A stretch of DNA of 64,000 nt from Tenebrio molitor. Lineage: Eukaryota; Arthropoda; Insecta; Coleoptera; Tenebrionidae. Positions 63,705 through 64,000 of this stretch are shown here, piece after piece. The stretch is taken from contig NC_091055.1 of NCBI RefSeq assembly GCF_963966145.1, positions 8,370,001 to 8,434,000 of the forward strand, read 5' to 3'. The first letter of the stretch is position 1. Every line of letters starts with the position of its first letter. The position numbers and the translations under genes were made by a program. Under the pieces are notes generated by a model. That model was not told the DNA's origin. It made no database searches and saw only the letters and a list, made by a program, of their open reading frames with translations.

Positions 63705-64000
63705 TACAGGTGTCCCAGAGTTGCGAAAAAGCTCCATAACTTGTTTGTTATTAAAGATATCAACCTTTTGTATTTTTTAGATGATAGCTACGCTTCTACT
63801 GCATATTCGGGAAATATATATATACAGGCTGTCTCAATATTATAAAAACAGTAAAGTTATGTTTTTTTAAATGGAACCTACTCAGTTTGATTTTAATTTT
63901 AGATTCTATGCTAAATTGTGAATCAAATCTACACAGGACGTTTTTACTTATCTGCCATCGTTTTTGATCAGTGGCGCTTTTTTTACCAGAATTCCGAATT
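63705..64000. repeat. Two transposon termini near the window edge
   Basis: tacaggtgtcccagagttgc starts at 63705, and tacaggctgtctcaatatta starts at 63823. Both are left-type CAGG ends in the same orientation, 118 bases apart. The second element is cut by the window end. Confidence 0.4.

Larger units (their letters stand above)
25313..64000 (+). other. Gene 2 intron 3, at least 38.7 kb, continuing past the window
   Basis: The phase 2 donor at 25313 has no partner that I can see. I looked for an acceptor followed by the second half of an FN3 domain (conserved Tyr of the F strand, an N-G-x-S type end) and found none. The interval is a large repeat-filled intron, and all transposon features listed after 25954 lie in it. 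A small or divergent exon could have been missed. Confidence 0.6.

Noticed and set aside
1..64000. Search for CRISPR arrays, operons, rRNA operons or viral genes
   Set aside because: No regularly spaced repeats, no gene packing and no viral domain seen; the sequence is a eukaryotic gene region.

Overview
The window is AT-rich, intron-dense eukaryotic DNA. Spliceosomal GTAAGT/AG boundaries, an Ig/FN3 receptor and many Tc1/mariner- and pogo-type relics with TA flanks and TACAGGGTG-like ends point to an insect. A beetle is my guess from the repeat style, not something the sequence proves. There is no bacterial, plasmid or phage content and no CRISPR array.

Only two genes can be supported, both on the + strand. 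Gene 1 (coding exons 9369-9500, 10169-10368 and 10671-10742, poly(A) signals at 10957-10969) is the 3' end of a gene whose 5' exons I cannot place. It encodes a basic segment with dibasic sites, then a compact five-cysteine cluster and a short Met-rich tail. I do not recognise the family. Gene 2 starts at 13217 after a GC-rich promoter-like region. Its first exon is a signal peptide, its second (19610-19918) one complete Ig domain, and its third (25189-25312) the first half of a fibronectin type III domain. All splice phases agree. The gene runs off the right edge: 38.7 kb after the last donor holds no continuing exon that I can see, so this is a very large intron. An N-terminal single Ig followed by FN3 suits a neuronal adhesion receptor or receptor tyrosine phosphatase (Ptp99A-like is my best guess).

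The rest is intron and intergenic DNA with many dead transposable elements: TA-flanked MITEs (3229-3675, 45827-46229), a fossil Tc1-like helix-turn-helix (4333-4446), three related foldback elements with intact CRE octamers in their arms (41981-42864, 49653-49946, 53521-54414), a pogo-like element with a nested MITE (45704-46628), an internally deleted transposase unit with a large internal hairpin (49977-51110), several short palindromic elements, a perfect 139-bp tandem duplication (25954-26233) and a decayed 5S rRNA-derived piece (38839-38906). Some GC-richer islands without coding evidence (23640-24050, 35640-35990, 39960-40760, 47440-48960) may be regulatory.

I found no convincing new multi-gene system. 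The most interesting leads are a possible amidated peptide in gene 1, CRE octamers carried by the foldback family, long near-perfect hairpins that could feed small-RNA pathways, and the 5S relic.
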